From positions 1-23,771 of the IMG/VR virus record IMGVR_UViG_3300012012_000677: 23,771 nt of DNA. One strand, written 5' to 3'. The position numbers were made by a program, and so were the translations under genes. Below are positions 23,156-23,771 of this stretch, in pieces. Each line of letters opens with the position of its first letter. The first letter of the stretch is position 1. This DNA comes from a virus. The notes under the pieces were generated by a model that searched no databases, had not been told where the DNA came from, and worked only from the letters and a program-made list of their open reading frames with translations.

Positions 23156-23771
23156 ATGAATCATTTTGTAATACTTGGAAAAGGTAACACATCTGAAAAC
23201 ATCATAGAAGATTGTTTATTTGATTTACCAAAAGACAGCACATTTTATACTTATGCATACCGAACAAATCTAGAAGGTGTATGCCGAGTTTATGATTGGT
23301 TGCTAGACAACAAAGCACAGTATGTTGCTTATCACAACAATGAATCTCCACCAATTTTAACTAACTCTGCAACTAAGGTAGTTGAGGCATCCGTTGAAGA
23401 AATGATAGATGTAGCGCGTAACTTAAAGGCCACAGTGCTTTATCTATGGGACGACAAAAATGAAGCAGAGTCAGAAAAGCAAGTGACTAGTTTGATTGAC
23501 AGTGGTATTCGCGTTCTTGATTTAACTCAAGGTCTTACTCCCTTTTTAATTGTAGACAACAAAAAAGAAGTAAACACTACGGTTGACTCTCTTAAACCAA
23601 TCACTCGCGAAGAGTATGAAGAAATGCCATTGGCTTCTTTAAAACAACAAGCAGCAGCACACGGTGTAGAAAAAAGTAAATCTACATCAAAAGAAAACAT
23701 AATTAACGAATTGACTAGTCCTGCACCAAAAGAAAAATATGGGACTAAACCAACAGCAACCGTAGTAATTG
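23156..23771 (+). CDS. Unknown protein with C-terminal SAP/HeH-like motif (3' truncated by window end)
   Basis: ATG 23156 follows AAAGGAGA at good spacing and opens a frame of at least 205 residues that runs off the window. The N-terminal 135 residues alternate strands and helices (FVILGKGNTSENIIEDCLF, then VYDWLLDNKAQYVAYHN, ATVLYLWDDKN and GIRVLDLTQG), suggesting a Rossmann-like alpha/beta fold. Residues about 153-185 (YEEMPLASLKQQAAAHGV, then KENIINEL) resemble SAP/HeH or Rho-N-type helix-extension-helix motifs, which bind nucleic acid in other proteins. A Pro/Lys-rich linker follows. I do not recognise the protein; DNA binding is a guess from the small motif. Confidence 0.6.
   Translation, partial: MNHFVILGKGNTSENIIEDCLFDLPKDSTFYTYAYRTNLEGVCRVYDWLLDNKAQYVAYHNNESPPILTNSATKVVEASVEEMIDVARNLKATVLYLWDDKNEAESEKQVTSLIDSGIRVLDLTQGLTPFLIVDNKKEVNTTVDSLKPITREEYEEMPLASLKQQAAAHGVEKSKSTSKENIINELTSPAPKEKYGTKPTATVVI

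Noticed and set aside
1-23771. tRNA genes, CRISPR arrays, insertion sequences or integration sites
   Set aside because: No cloverleaf-like segments, spaced direct repeats, transposase-like or integrase-like frames were seen, and gaps between genes are all under 100 bases.

Overview
The window is the structural (head, neck, tail, baseplate) module of a contractile-tailed double-stranded DNA phage (myovirus morphotype). All genes lie on the + strand, tightly packed and often with ATGA, GTGA or TAATG stop/start overlaps. The sequence looks AT-rich (about 40% GC by eye). Most genes have strong AAGGAG-type ribosome binding sites. The standard genetic code fits: TGG is used freely for Trp, and TGA is a normal stop for several genes. 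The host cannot be read directly. An actinobacterial host of modest GC is a reasonable guess from the gene style, but it is not shown. No integrase, tRNA, CRISPR array or insertion sequence is seen, and the large terminase must lie outside the window, probably upstream.

Layout. 1-2215 is a pre-portal block: the tail end of a helix-turn-helix protein, a calcineurin-like metallophosphoesterase split by one in-frame TGA, an HslV/proteasome-beta-like Ntn hydrolase, and a small membrane protein. 2224-5901 is the head: portal, coiled-coil scaffold and major capsid protein, closed by a strong hairpin terminator at 5920-5954. 5987-9587 holds small head-associated and neck genes: two hypothetical or fibre-like proteins, a 50-residue protein, then putative adaptor, head-closure, gp10-like and tail-completion proteins. 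9642-15536 is the tail: sheath, tube, a zinc-ribbon chaperone with a second short reading frame in the +1 frame, and a tape-measure protein carrying an M15 peptidase and a lytic transglycosylase domain. 15538-22890 is the baseplate: CIS-tube/gp54-like protein, LysM/gp53-like protein, gp27/gpD-like hub, OB-fold spike base, gp25-like wedge, gpJ/gp6-like wedge and a gpI-like protein with large extra domains. The end holds a small membrane protein and a truncated gene of unknown function.

The main points for a second look are these. (1) GATC, AGCT, TCGA and CCGG appear to be completely absent from 23.8 kb, pointing to restriction-site avoidance. (2) An apparently active HslV-like Thr protease sits where a head maturation protease would be expected, and no conventional prohead protease is visible. 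(3) A TGA separates motif I from motifs II-V of the metallophosphoesterase. (4) A short +1-frame tail-chaperone ORF overlaps the end of the preceding gene. (5) Two peptidoglycan hydrolase domains of different chemistry are fused to the tape measure.
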